A stretch of DNA of 64,000 nucleotides, taken from contig CAJHZI010000240.1 of assembly GCA_905160935.1 (NCBI GenBank), positions 1,490,501-1,554,500 of the forward strand. Direction: 5' to 3'. The notes below the pieces were generated by a model, which searched no databases, was not told where the DNA came from, and worked only from the letters and a program-made list of their open reading frames with translations. This DNA comes from Enchytraeus crypticus (taxonomy: Eukaryota > Annelida > Clitellata > Enchytraeida > Enchytraeidae). Below are positions 23,701 to 33,600 of the stretch, one piece after another (position 1 is the stretch's first letter; each line of letters opens with the position of its first letter). A program made the translations under genes and the position numbers.

Positions 23701-25710
23701 TATTGAAGAATTACATACGGAACTTCTAGACGATACTAAATTTTGCATAAAATTTATAATCAACATTAAAATAAAACAAAAGAAATTTTCGAATATAATT
23801 TAGATCTTACGGGAATTGCAGCACAAAGTAGCGAATAATTGTCTATCGACTTCTTCATAGAGTCAAAGAATTCTTCCATCTTTGTCTCCGATTCATAGTA
23901 CCTCGATTCTTCCATATCATAGGACTCTGAAACGCCTCCAGTGAAATCTTCGAGAGCTTCGGCCAACTCTCCGCCATCCAACGCCTCATAGCAGCCGTAG
24001 AGTCTACGAACGGGGATAGGTTGATAAATAAATAGATTACATGCATATATATATATATAAAACTGAGATAAGTAGAGTACAATATTAATATATTAAGTTA
24101 ATGTAAGAAGCATCACATAGTAATGCAATAAATTACATTAATTTGCTGGGGTATATTATTTACAGTGTAAAAAAACAGCAAACCAATAGTCTCACTCCAG
24201 TGAAATAAAAAATGATCATTTCTTAAGATATTCAAATGTAGTTTACAGATACTACATTACACCATAGAAAATCATTTATTCTGTAATTTTTTCTATATAT
24301 GTTTATTTAATTATTTATAAATCCACAATTTCACGTTTTAACTTACTTGGCATACGCTTTCTCAAGAAGAGCGCTCCAGAACTCGTTGCGAGATTTTGAA
24401 TGAACGTAGATTAGCTTTCCGTTGCGAGTAGGGAGAAAGTCATCGATAACCACATCAACCCAATCACCATATTGCCAGAATCGAAAGTGAAAAATGCCAG
24501 AGTGCGTAGCACTGAATTCCTGCTCCTTGTGATCTGGAATAACCTATATCATAGATGCCAAAGTAAACCAATACAGAATTATTTAGAGTTTTAAGAAAAA
24601 TTATCAAACTAAGTCATAGACTGGAGAAAAATTAATACACCAATATATACATTTCCCCCACTTTCTCTTATTCTCCATTACACCACTATTCCGCAGATTC
24701 GAGACTCAAAATTCTTTTTAAATTATTCGTTTAACCAATTACATTCATACTATTAACCACTACATTGATTCCTGCACAATTCATAAAATTCCCACTTGCA
24801 GCAACAAGAAAACAGAAAAACTGTTTCAAAACAATTTTCTAATCTACTTACAGTTTGTTTTCTAGAAAATCAAAATGTACAGTTTTCATCAGAGTTAGAG
24901 CTTTTATGTCCATGCTAAATAAATAATCATACAATTATATATGCTGCATACCTGAGTCCAGTTGCCACGATTTGAAGCCAAAGCGGCACATGCAGCAACA
25001 AACCAGCAGTTACCGAGATCTCCTTGTACCAGATCTTGGCTGCTCACTCCATCAACAAAGAGATGTGGATCACTACAGATATCCTGTTTACAGGCAAATA
25101 CACAGAAAATTCCATCTCTCTCACTCTCTTTCTTCCTCTCTATATTTACCTACTTATATTTTCTTATAGCCTTACCACCAGCATTGTACAATGCTTTTAA
25201 TTAAGTTACTATTTTACAACAAATTATATTAGTCTATAAAAAACGTAATAAAAATATGCTGAACAAAGTAGAGTTTTATATTAAATCAATAGAGAAGGAA
25301 GTACTGTAATAATAAAAAAATCTTACAGCATGAGGAAATTCTTTTTCTCCGAGCCTAATCAACTTGGAATAAATATGTTAGATGATTACTTGAAATTATC
25401 ATATGAGACGCAGAAATTTTTCAGTGAATAACAATAGAATTCTATATATATATTAAACTAATTGTTTTTTAGAATTCTATATATATTAAACTAATTTTTT
25501 ATAGAATTCTGTATATATTAAACTAATTGTTTTGTAAACGATTAAATGAAAAACCTTGGGTCTCTTCCACTCTATTCCTGACACCCTTCCTTCCACGTAG
25601 AACAGAGATCTGTCAGTAGGAGGGAAGTGAGGATCTCTGAACAGCTGACCACTCTTGAGCGCATCTTTCTTTAATGCGCTGTAATTCTGTCCACGATATG
25701 GCTTCACCAT
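13900..25710 (-). CDS. CAPN5: Calpain-5 type calcium-dependent cysteine protease
   Basis: Twelve exons, in coding order: 25710-25555, 25083-24952, 24543-24347, 24003-23811, 23321-23125, 22489-22412, 22051-21871, 21182-21072, 19608-19412, 17990-17860, 16810-16671 and 14076-13900. All are GT-AG and phases agree throughout, giving 629 aa, close to vertebrate CAPN5 (about 640). The start [16 protein letters not shown] matches the calpain-5/6 N-terminus. The catalytic triad is intact: Cys78 in QGDLGNCWF, His245 in KGHAYSV and Asn278 in RNPWG. A C2L domain follows (about 318-480, including GRGGGCINN and [15 protein letters not shown]), then a C-terminal C2 domain (about 500-629, including [17 protein letters not shown]). 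There is no penta-EF-hand, which marks it as an atypical calpain. With the triad present it should be active, unlike calpain-6 (which lacks the catalytic Cys). Such calpains cut proteins in a calcium-dependent way in the cytoplasm. Several introns hold tandem arrays abutting splice sites. Confidence 0.95.
14205..16135. repeat. 51-bp higher-order minisatellite built from an ~11-bp ACAAGCACATT motif
   Basis: About 30 units of 51 bases run to about 15860, each made of three ~11-base ACAAGCACATT/ACAAGCGTATT modules plus an 18-base ACAAGCAGTATGAGCATT module. A 40-base variant lacking one module occurs three times near 14472-14592. Units with AAATACATT rather than AAGCACATT dominate the middle. Beyond 15860 the array decays into irregular ACAAGCATT-type units. 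It lies in the last calpain intron. Because 51 is divisible by three, long open frames appear; they are not genes. Confidence 0.97.
16846..16966 (-). repeat. LINE-type 3' end fragment, reverse
   Basis: Read on the minus strand it resembles the LINE 3' region at 27.80-27.91 kb and the fragments at 31.4, 38.35 and 58.9 kb: ATTTTGGAATTTTCACC, GCTCGATGTTGGCATTGATG, then a GTTGTTGTTG tail. The tail ends about 35 bases before the acceptor of the calpain C2 exon (16810). Confidence 0.65.
17057..17220 (+). repeat. Repeat family F copy, diverged
   Basis: CATCCCCTAAATCC, ATGGTCGGGATAATAATAGA and CAACCGAATGCCCTTTCTGA match the family F body seen at 22.73, 45.13 and 49.50 kb. It lies in the calpain intron between exons 10 and 11. 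Confidence 0.7.
17646..17730. repeat. (TA)n microsatellite
   Basis: A long TA run with a few interruptions, in the calpain intron between exons 10 and 11. Confidence 0.95.
17991..18232. repeat. Minisatellite of about 29 bp abutting the calpain exon 10 acceptor
   Basis: Units have the core GGCACAACAATTAGGCACAT plus AAATAAATA. The array starts at the base next to calpain exon 10, whose acceptor reads AATTGTTGTTGTGCCAG in coding sense, so the acceptor lies in a diverged unit. Confidence 0.9.
18240..18402 (-). repeat. SINE family A copy, reverse
   Basis: On the minus strand: GGCTGGAGCCAGTGGCGATG, a duplicated head, the box-B-like GGGGTTCAAATTC, then the CTCGAGTGAG-like body and an AGCTTTTTATTG tail. 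It lies in the same calpain intron as the 29-bp array. Confidence 0.85.
18433..18498. repeat. 23-bp inverted repeat (foldback)
   Basis: The left arm at 18433-18455 (TATATAGAGGCATCAGGAAA then TCT) pairs with 18476-18498, with one mismatch and a 20-base loop. A third, direct copy of the arm starts at about 18402. Confidence 0.85.
18618..18985 (+). repeat. Repeat family C, long copy 1
   Basis: About 370 bases, nearly the same as 20576-20939: TGCTCGGGTGTGGTTGGACC, CCGCCGCGAGTATGTAAGAG, GGCAACGGGAAACCACCTCG, and the tail ATGTACCTTGAACCTGCCAC. No protein-coding content and no obvious terminal inverted repeats. It lies in a calpain intron. Confidence 0.9.
19140..19390 (+). repeat. SINE family B copy
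   Basis: Contains GGTAACGTCATGAAG, a near-perfect B box (GGTTCGATTCC), GCCGCGCTGATCTGAG and the 3' end GTTGATCATTTCATTACACT. Its 3' end lies about 22 bases from the donor of calpain exon 9. Confidence 0.9.
19609..20222. repeat. 23-bp minisatellite whose unit contains the calpain exon 9 splice acceptor
   Basis: About 21 units, tandem to 19965 and then interspersed with AAATACAAATATATACTAAG blocks. In coding (minus) sense each unit ends CTGCACGCTGTAG, and the first unit supplies the actual acceptor of exon 9 (exon begins at 19608). Most other units keep TAG at the equivalent place. Confidence 0.95.
20440..20527 (-). repeat. Repeat family G fragment, reverse
   Basis: CTGCTGTCGGACAACTAACC and ACAAGAGTTGTATCC resemble, on the minus strand, the family G copies at 8.2 and 51.8 kb. 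Strongly diverged. Confidence 0.45.
20576..20939 (+). repeat. Repeat family C, long copy 2
   Basis: Same orientation as copy 1 about 2 kb away and clearly over 90% alike by eye, ending in CACTTGGCAGTGCACTAAAG and GAGA. It lies in the calpain intron between exons 8 and 9. Confidence 0.9.
21800..21862. repeat. C/G-rich foldback motif, possible MITE remnant
   Basis: ATGGGGGGATTCAACCCCCA followed by ATCCCCCCTTGGCTACGCCA makes a short GGGG...CCCC foldback, unlike the AT-rich surroundings. It ends about ten bases from the donor of calpain exon 7. Confidence 0.45.
22060..22206 (-). repeat. SINE family A copy, reverse
   Basis: A full-looking copy in coding sense for the calpain gene, with GGGTTCAAATCC B box and an AGCTTTACCAGCTTTATTGT tail. 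The tail ends about ten bases before the acceptor of calpain exon 7 (22051). Confidence 0.9.
22725..22998 (+). repeat. Repeat family F, long copy
   Basis: (ATC)n head, then CCTTGAATCCCAGTTTAACC, GGGTCGGGATACAAATAGAC, GGAGCCTAGGCGCTCACCAA and CAGTCACCGGTTGGTCAATT. Nearly identical to 49502-49785. It lies in a calpain intron. Confidence 0.9.
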
Positions 25711-27470
25711 GCTTGCATTAATTAGTAATTCACCAGGTTAACAGTGCTGTAACAATATATAAAATAAATTAATTAAATCGAGATACCTTTCATTGCATGC
25801 ATCGGCAACAACTTAGTAGGTCTAGCTTATTTAGCCAGGCATAACTTATCCAATGACTTAAGTTTATTAGGTATAGGAGGATAACCAGAGTACCTACGAG
25901 GAATATATTATGAAAGCAATGTAAGGCTATACTAGCTCCTGCTTCACAGCAAGAACTAATGGAAGATGCATTGTGACTACAATTAAACACTCTTAAAATT
26001 CAATAATCCATATTAATTTTGATTTATAATATAATAAGATAATTATTACTTTATAGTAATAATTCACAATTTTAGGATAGCACATTTTCAGTTATCTATA
26101 TCCACTGTACAATATTAATAGGTTGCGCTTTTTTGGCCCAACCTGTTATGATTAATCCACGTAAATTCACACAATCAGTCCCAGAAAACTGAAGTCCTAC
26201 ATTGGCTGTAGCATCTTTTTAAAAATATAACTGGAAGCACTAAGCCATCAGTTGCTCTAAGGGACGTCAAAAACTCAGCACTTTTCTAATAGAATAATTT
26301 TCTAGAAATATAAAATACTTTAAATTCAATCACGGGTTGCACGATTGCACAAGAGTGTTACATATGGGCCTACCTTAACAATTCAATAAATTAAAAATTT
26401 AAAAAGAAGACGCCACCCGCGGGACGGTTAACTGCTATAACAATTATCTTTTTAAATTATTAACAAAATCAATCAAGCGTGACAGGTATTCTTTCTATCT
26501 AATCAATCAACCTTTGCCTTTAGGCCTTCAGGCTCTTCTTCAACAAATAATAACAATATAATTAATCTTCTTAAAAACCCAGCAGGTGCGCCCTTGATTC
26601 CGCGAAACCTACCACATTGATTGTAAACTGTATTCTGTTGTTACTGTTGCAACATTTAACATATTTAATTCACTTCTGTTGGGATTGGTGCAATTGAAAT
26701 TTTTCATAGGTTCAGCCTTGCCTTTAGAATGATTGTAAAGAATTTATTTTTTCTGCAGAGGTAGAAGCACGTTGGTGCTTGGTAACTGATAAAAATGTAT
26801 CTTTCAATGCGAGACTACAACCCGAAAGTTAATTTTGTAAATTACTAAAAGTTTCATGTTCCTTTAAGGATAGTAGGAACCTCTAAATGAAAAATAGTCA
26901 TGCTGTAAGTGAGCATCTAATTAAATTTAACGTAGTGGTTTATTATAGTTATATAACTTTGATTATTTTAATTGTCTTAATTTTAGTGGCACAGCTAACA
27001 CGTACAGAATGAAACTAAAAAAGAAGTAAAAATTCATATCGTAGGACAGCCTCTGTTTCATAGTGATTCACTTTTAATTGACTATTAAGTCTATATTATA
27101 GTATAAAGTTCACAACACAATGAAGTCAGTGATCGAAGGCGCATCGAGATGAGTTGTTTCTTTACCGTTCTGTAGTCTCAACAGCATATGCATAGTAGTT
27201 AGAACCATTGCCTAACGGCTAAATGTGTGGAAGTAACGTGATACGTATCAATATAATTGAGCATATTAATATAGTACGCGTTATTGACTATTATTTATAT
27301 TATTTTTATACATGCATTAGACAAACTGTTATGGACATTAGTCACATAACATAACATTCTGACTGGCGGCTAAGCCTCATACAATCTTATTTGCTTGACC
27401 AATGAGAAGTAAATAATAAGTAACATACTGGGCAACAATAAGTAACATTACCACTCCTGGTAATAGTTAC

Positions 27471-27910
27471 ATGTCCCACTTACTACAAGTGGGACAACCT
27501 ACCTCCAGGCCCACCAGGTCCTCTAAGTTAGTTACTCTTAAGAGACCAAGCTTTCCTTCACGTAGTAAGTCGTCTAGGCGCTCCTTCCAGCATGCTGCCC
27601 CGCAGATCTGGAATTCTCTTCCTTCCACTCTGCGCACCCCCTCATCTATTCCTGATCAGCCTTTCCTACTCCACGAACAGTTGCGTAGGCGATTAAATCT
27701 TTCTCTTCGACTTTTCATATTCACCAAACGTCCACGAACTGAGACCAACACGTAAACCTCCATTCCGCTAGTACCCTTCCTTGGACTGACCACCCGGATT
27801 TTGGCTCGCACCGTTTATGGACCCCTCACTCTGCTCATCGGCTTTGATTTGGTATCACAGTGCTCAATGTTGTCATGGACAACAGTAGCACTCTAATCGT
27901 ATTGTTGTTG
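27471..27910 (+). mobile_element. Truncated non-LTR retrotransposon (LINE) 3' end
   Basis: The open frame 27471-27755 ends a reverse-transcriptase ORF: it has the typical C-terminal motif AAPQIWNSLPSTLR followed by LHEQLRRRLNLSL, as in CR1/Jockey-like LINEs. No polymerase core lies upstream, so the copy is 5'-truncated. The following UTR (GCTCAATGTTGTCATGGACA) ends in a (TTG)n run at about 27901-27920. UTR-like fragments recur at 16.85, 31.4, 38.35, 47.53 and 58.87 kb. Confidence 0.8.
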
Positions 27911-28599
27911 TTGTTGTTGGGCGTATTTTGGCGAAGAACTAGGATCAAGACTTTGATGTTGTTTACATTTAATTTGTTTACTTTTTAACGATCAGCTGGT
28001 TATGTGAACTTTGTTCCAAATTTCTGTTTTCGGTTACGCGAATGTATTTCAGAGAATATATTTTAAAAATCCTAGTATTGCGTAAGATTACAGTATAACT
28101 GTAGTAATATAAATATAACTTCTATTTTCTAATTTGAAGTTAATTTGTTAAATGTGTGTAATTTTGTTATTTGTTTGATATTAGTAAAATTAACGCCTGC
28201 GACCCTGCAATGAGCTAAATCTTGAACGTACGATCACATGATTGATTTAGTATTACCAGGTTCTCAGTTTCTCTCCTCTAATCTGTGGTTCGAGTTGCCG
28301 AAGCAGCGAGAACGACTCTACGAATCTTTCACATGTTGCTCTCCTCTCCCTCCCTCTGCCTTCCTCTCTCTCCCTCTCTCTCCATTGAGCAAGTCTCAAG
28401 CGATTACTATCAAGTTTCAGTGCTACAGGCTCACTTTTAAAATAATTTATTATGTTTCTGATTCTACTTAATTAATCACGACTGAAACTTCTAAACGTTC
28501 CACAAGTTTTATTCACAAATATATTTTCTCAACATACCCAACGTTAATAAAGCATTTGCAGAGCTATACTATCAATTTAAGCTACAGCTTAGAAAATTA

Positions 28600-28819
28600 C
28601 ATATGCGCATATGTAAATCGATTACATGCATGTTTATGCGTGTATGTAATATGCGTATATGTGTATAATATGCGTATATAATATGCGTATATAATATGCA
28701 TATATATGCGTATATATATGCGTATAAGTAATATGCATATATGCGTATATAATATACATATAAGTATATGCATATATATAAGTATATGGGTATATAATAT
28801 GCGTCTATAAATAATATAC

Positions 28820-28868
<49 letters not shown>
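28600..28868. repeat. TATGCG/TA composite microsatellite
   Basis: Irregular ATGCGTATATA and ATGCATATATA units followed by a pure TA run at about 28819-28864. Confidence 0.9.
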
Positions 28869-30339
28869 TATATGTAATCGATTAGATACTATAGATCTTT
28901 CAAATTTTTATTTAAAGATTATAAATCTTTGACATTTTTGTATCTATGGAGACTATGGACCTTTTAAATGTAGACTATATTTTGAATCCCTGCTTGAAGG
29001 CTGAGTTTCAGCTGACTGTCTTATATCCATGATATCATAGATATCCATGGCTGACCTGCAGGGTAGGTTACAACCAGCAGGCTAGGTTCAGACCTATCCA
29101 ACAGCATTAAAGCATTTTCTCCAAATGATCAGGGGATTCATAATAATCAATTGATCTGTCTAAATCTCTACTTTTTATATATAACTTATTTGAGTTATAA
29201 AAAGTCTTAGTTTAACTGATTCATTCTTCTAACGGATCCTTTTCATTAATAATTATTAATCATAATATATAAATATCTAATATATTGATATCTAATACTG
29301 CTTTTTAAACGTGGTTCAAGAAATTTCTTATTGTCATGATTTTTACTGAATGCAGCTAAATTGAAATATATTACTGTGGGATGTATTGCGTTCTTTATTA
29401 AAAGAAGATACCCAATATCTCATGATGTCAACTCTAAATAGTTAGTAGACCTGCATCTGGTATTTAAATTAGATTTTTCTTTCATTTTTGAAATTGCATT
29501 TTGTGTACCATATAATTCTGGCAATATTTTATTGAATTGGCTTGTATTGTATGCTTATTTAAAATAAATACCTACGTTAAATGAAAATTTAAAACTATGC
29601 ATTTCTCTATATCTATCCTCATTCTTATCTTAGTATTAAATTTATCTAATAAGTAATTTTCTCCTCTAAATTTTTATCCATGAATACTCTTCTCCTGTAT
29701 TATATTTGAATTTCACACTCCTCTCTATCTGATTTAGAATTCTCTAATAATTATTATATTATAATGATAATAGCAATAACTGTGCTGTGTACAGAAAGCT
29801 CTAGTATTCTTTTTTAAGATCCATTTACGGCTTTACATTTTCTAGCAACTGTTATTTTCGGTTCCTTCCATGGATAATCATGTATTTGCTTTTCGTATGG
29901 CACCAACTGGCAGCCACCAGTGATACCTGATGAAGAGGATATCCATCATATTCAAACTGACCAAGGCTTTGAAATCAGGCCACTTGCATCTGAGATGAAC
30001 ACTCTAACCATTATGCCACATCACCTCATATTTTACAACTTAGACATATGATAGTATAGTGAGGATTTTGTAAATCTGTGCATACTTCTAGTGCATAAAA
30101 AGGTTTATTTATTGGTTCCACAAAAATACTGTAGTTCATTGCTGAAATTAAAACTGTGAATCCTAGATTTATCGGGCAAGTATAATTAATCAAGTAGTGA
30201 GTTAATTTATATAGCACAGCTCCATAGTAATATGGTGTTGACGTCAAATAGACAAGAAGGCAGCTCTGAATCAGTTAACGAAACTCACACAAATCACAAG
30301 TCTGGAATGTGAGGAAATGACTGAAGTAGAACACAAAAC

Positions 30340-30512
30340 TCCTTGACTATTAATCATTACCTCGTACTATGAATCATTGCCCCTGACTATCAGTCATTGC
30401 CCCTGACTATTAGTCATTGTCCCTGACTAAAAATCATTGCCACCTGATTATTGTTCATTGCTCCTGACTATGAATCATTGTCCCTGAATATGAAGCATTG
30501 CCCCCTGACTTT
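30340..30512. repeat. Minisatellite of about 19-20 bp
   Basis: Eight or so units of CCCTGACTATNAATCATTG type, about 130 bases upstream of the first NIT2 exon that can be identified. Confidence 0.85.
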
Positions 30513-30639
30513 GAATTTTCCCACAGTGTCATATCTTTGACTTTCTATTTATTTCAAAATGTAAGTTTGATGCATATGATTTTATTAGTTGATACCTTTA
30601 ATCAGTTTGATACGTATGTTCAATTTTTGATTGTAAGAG

Positions 30640-33600
30640 TTCAGACTGGCATTAATTCAGTTGTCAGTCTCGGCCAATAAGACAGACAACCTTCGGAGAG
30701 CATCTGAGTTCATTAAGGAGGCAGCAAGTAACGGTGCTTCGGTTGTTGCACTGCCGGTATATTGTTTCTTTTAAAAGGATAATTATTAACCCATTGGCAC
30801 TGTACTAATCGAAGAGAATAATGATGAATGATGTTTATTTAAAAATGAATAAATGTTTATTTAGAAATTAATGAGGTTTATTTAAGTCCGCTTCCTGTTC
30901 GTCTTGCACTAGAGTGGTGTATCAGTGTGTTTAGCTGAGATGAGTCTGAGTAAGAGTGTTACCAACCTTCAAATCAACGGGTTGAGTGTTACCAACCTTC
31001 TAATCAACAAGTTGAGTGTTACCAACCCAACCATTTAATCAAAGGCTTAAGTGTTACTAACCTTCTAATCAAAAGCTTGAGTGTTGCCAACCTTCTAATC
31101 AACGGGTTTAGTGTTACCAACCTAACCTTCTAATCAACAAGTTGAGTGCTACCAACCTAGCCTTCTAATCAACGGGTTGAGTGTTACCAACCTAACCTTC
31201 TAATCACCGGGTTGAGTGTTACCAGCTGAATCTTCTAATCAATGGGTTGAGTGTTACCAACCTAACCTTCTAATCAACGGATTGAGTGTTACCAGCTTAA
31301 TCTTCTAATCAGTGGGTTGAGTGTTACCAACCGAACCTTTTAAGCTATTCAAACCAGCTTTGTTGACATTTAATTAGCTTTTTCTGATTATTTCTCTATT
31401 TCAACTGTTTTCCATAAATTGCGACCAACGCATAATGCTTCATTCCTTTAAGTCCTTATATTAGGCCACTTTCTAGAATATTTGATTAACTGACACAGTT
31501 CATTGGACCTCTGTATTTTTCCCCTGTAGTCTTGTCTTTGTTTTCATAGTGCTCGAGGTCGTAATGGACGACAGAAGAACTCTAGATGATCTGGAATCTA
31601 TTGGTTTTCTGGATTTTGGAATTTTCACATTTTTTGAATTTGACTTGATAGTGATCGAAGTTGTCATTGATGACAGTAACAATTGTAGTTATGTTATGTT
31701 AACTGTTGTACATGCAAAAGCTGGTAAAGCTAACGTCAACGCCAGTTTCCTCACTGGAAAGCGATGTCAGTGATGGGCGAGCCCAGGATTTGAACCCCGC
31801 ACATACTTATCAGCGGTCGAATATCTTAGCAACTTCGCCACTGACTCCAGCCAGTTACTCAAATGCAAAGAACTCTGGGAACACTGTACTTTAATTTATT
31901 ATATTAGAATGTCTTAATAGCGTAGGGGTAATGTCATGAAGTTTTAAATGACAGATCCTCTTTTGAATTGAACCCTCGTGGGTTCGAATCCCAGCCATGC
32001 TGATCTGAGAGTTAAATCTCGGACATTCACTGGACTGGCTAAGCGGAAAATGGTCTAAATTGCCTAACGGATATAACAAGTGGTATTAAAAGTGATAGAT
32101 ATCAACACAGTTGATCATTTCACTATAATGCGTGTGATTTTTATTGCAGGAATGCTGTAATAGTCCGTACGGCAATGATTACTTTCCTGATTACGCGGAG
32201 GAGATTCCTGGTGGAGAGTCGAGCGAGACGTTCTGTAAAGTTGCCGCTGAGAACAAGATTCATCTCGTTGCCGGTTTGTGCCGATAATTTCATTTCTATG
32301 TCTCTTCCATTAAATCTCTGTCAAGAGCTACTAAATCTTCAACTTAATCTCTATTAAATCTCCATCTAGACCTATATTAAATCTCCATCAAGATCACTAT
32401 TAAATCTCCTTCTAGATCTCTAGTAAATCTCTCTCTGGGTCTCTATTAAATCTCCTTCTAGATCTCTATTAAATCTCCTTCTAGATCTCTAGTAAATCTC
32501 TCTCTGGGTCTCTATTAAATCTCTATCTAGATCTCGTAGTCTACTGCCTATTGGCAGGTCTATGGCATCCAACTCATCCTAATGTTTCCTCTGCTTTTCT
32601 CTTCATACCAACATCTGAATAAATTTCTATCTAGATCTCTATTGAATCTCAATCTAGGTATCTATTAAATGTATTTTCTTTCTTTAAGAACAATTGACGT
32701 GTTTTGTATTTGAATGAAAAATATTTCGGAAAAATTCTGTAAATTTTGCTGGAAAAATTCTTTGGAAATATTCAGAACTGTTTAAAAGGAAAAGAAAACT
32801 TCAGGTATTCGATCTGTCTTTCGTAAACTCAACAATGTTTTGATACTCTCTTGAAGAAGAAATTGATATGAATTGGATTTTTAATTAAGGATTAGTTCTT
32901 AAGTTACTAAATAATTAGTATTATAATATTACAGGAGCAAATAATTAATTCATCATTTTTGTACTATTATTATAATAGTTGTTAGAAATTCTAAGCAGTT
33001 TTGTTTGTAATAAATTTGAGCTAATATAATAATTAGCTTGTAATAATTTTGATTATAATAATTTTATTAGTTTGTAATAATTTTGTTTGTAACACATGCA
33101 TGAGCTGATGGCTGAGTTGGTAAATCGCTTGCCTGATAAGCAAGAGCCACTGGTTTGAAAACTCTCGTAGACACCCTCAGGCTGTGCACTTGTGGTATGA
33201 GGAATGATGTTAAACTTAGCTTGATAGCTCTTTATGATTATAATTTATGATTTTATTTTATTTTTACATTGTTATATTGTTATTGTTAATGTTTTCAATC
33301 GTGCAGGATCTATTCCTGAGAAGAGTGATGGAAAACTATTCAACACCTGCACAGTATATAATCCTGAAGGAGATATGGTGTCAAAGTTTAGAAAGGTATA
33401 TTTATGATACTTAATTTGTCCCAATTTTTGTGAAATAACTGTGTATTGCCTTTCAGAGTGAGTTATGAATACTGCACAATTTACAGAACTCCCATTTTGT
33501 TTAGAATTTTTTGAAGTTGAACCAGTTAAAGTGTCCGATAAACATTGCACTTCTCTTGTTAGGTAGTAACCGAATCTGCAAAATTTAATTGCGAACGCGA

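Larger units (their letters stand above)
25711..30639. other. Intergenic region between calpain and NIT2
   Basis: The calpain 5' end (minus) and NIT2 (plus) diverge from here, so both promoters and the NIT2 initiator exon should lie in it. Apart from the LINE remnant at 27.47 kb, a TATGCG-type microsatellite at 28.6-28.87 kb and a ~20-bp repeat at 30.34-30.51 kb, I see only AT-rich unique sequence. Confidence 0.6.

Noticed and set aside
30950-31345. Possible CRISPR-like regular array
   Set aside because: Units are contiguous degenerate minisatellite copies with no unique spacers, and the genome is eukaryotic. The same holds for the other arrays.
33103-33172. Functional tRNA-Ile gene
   Set aside because: The acceptor stem is absent and the T arm is decayed; better explained as a SINE head.
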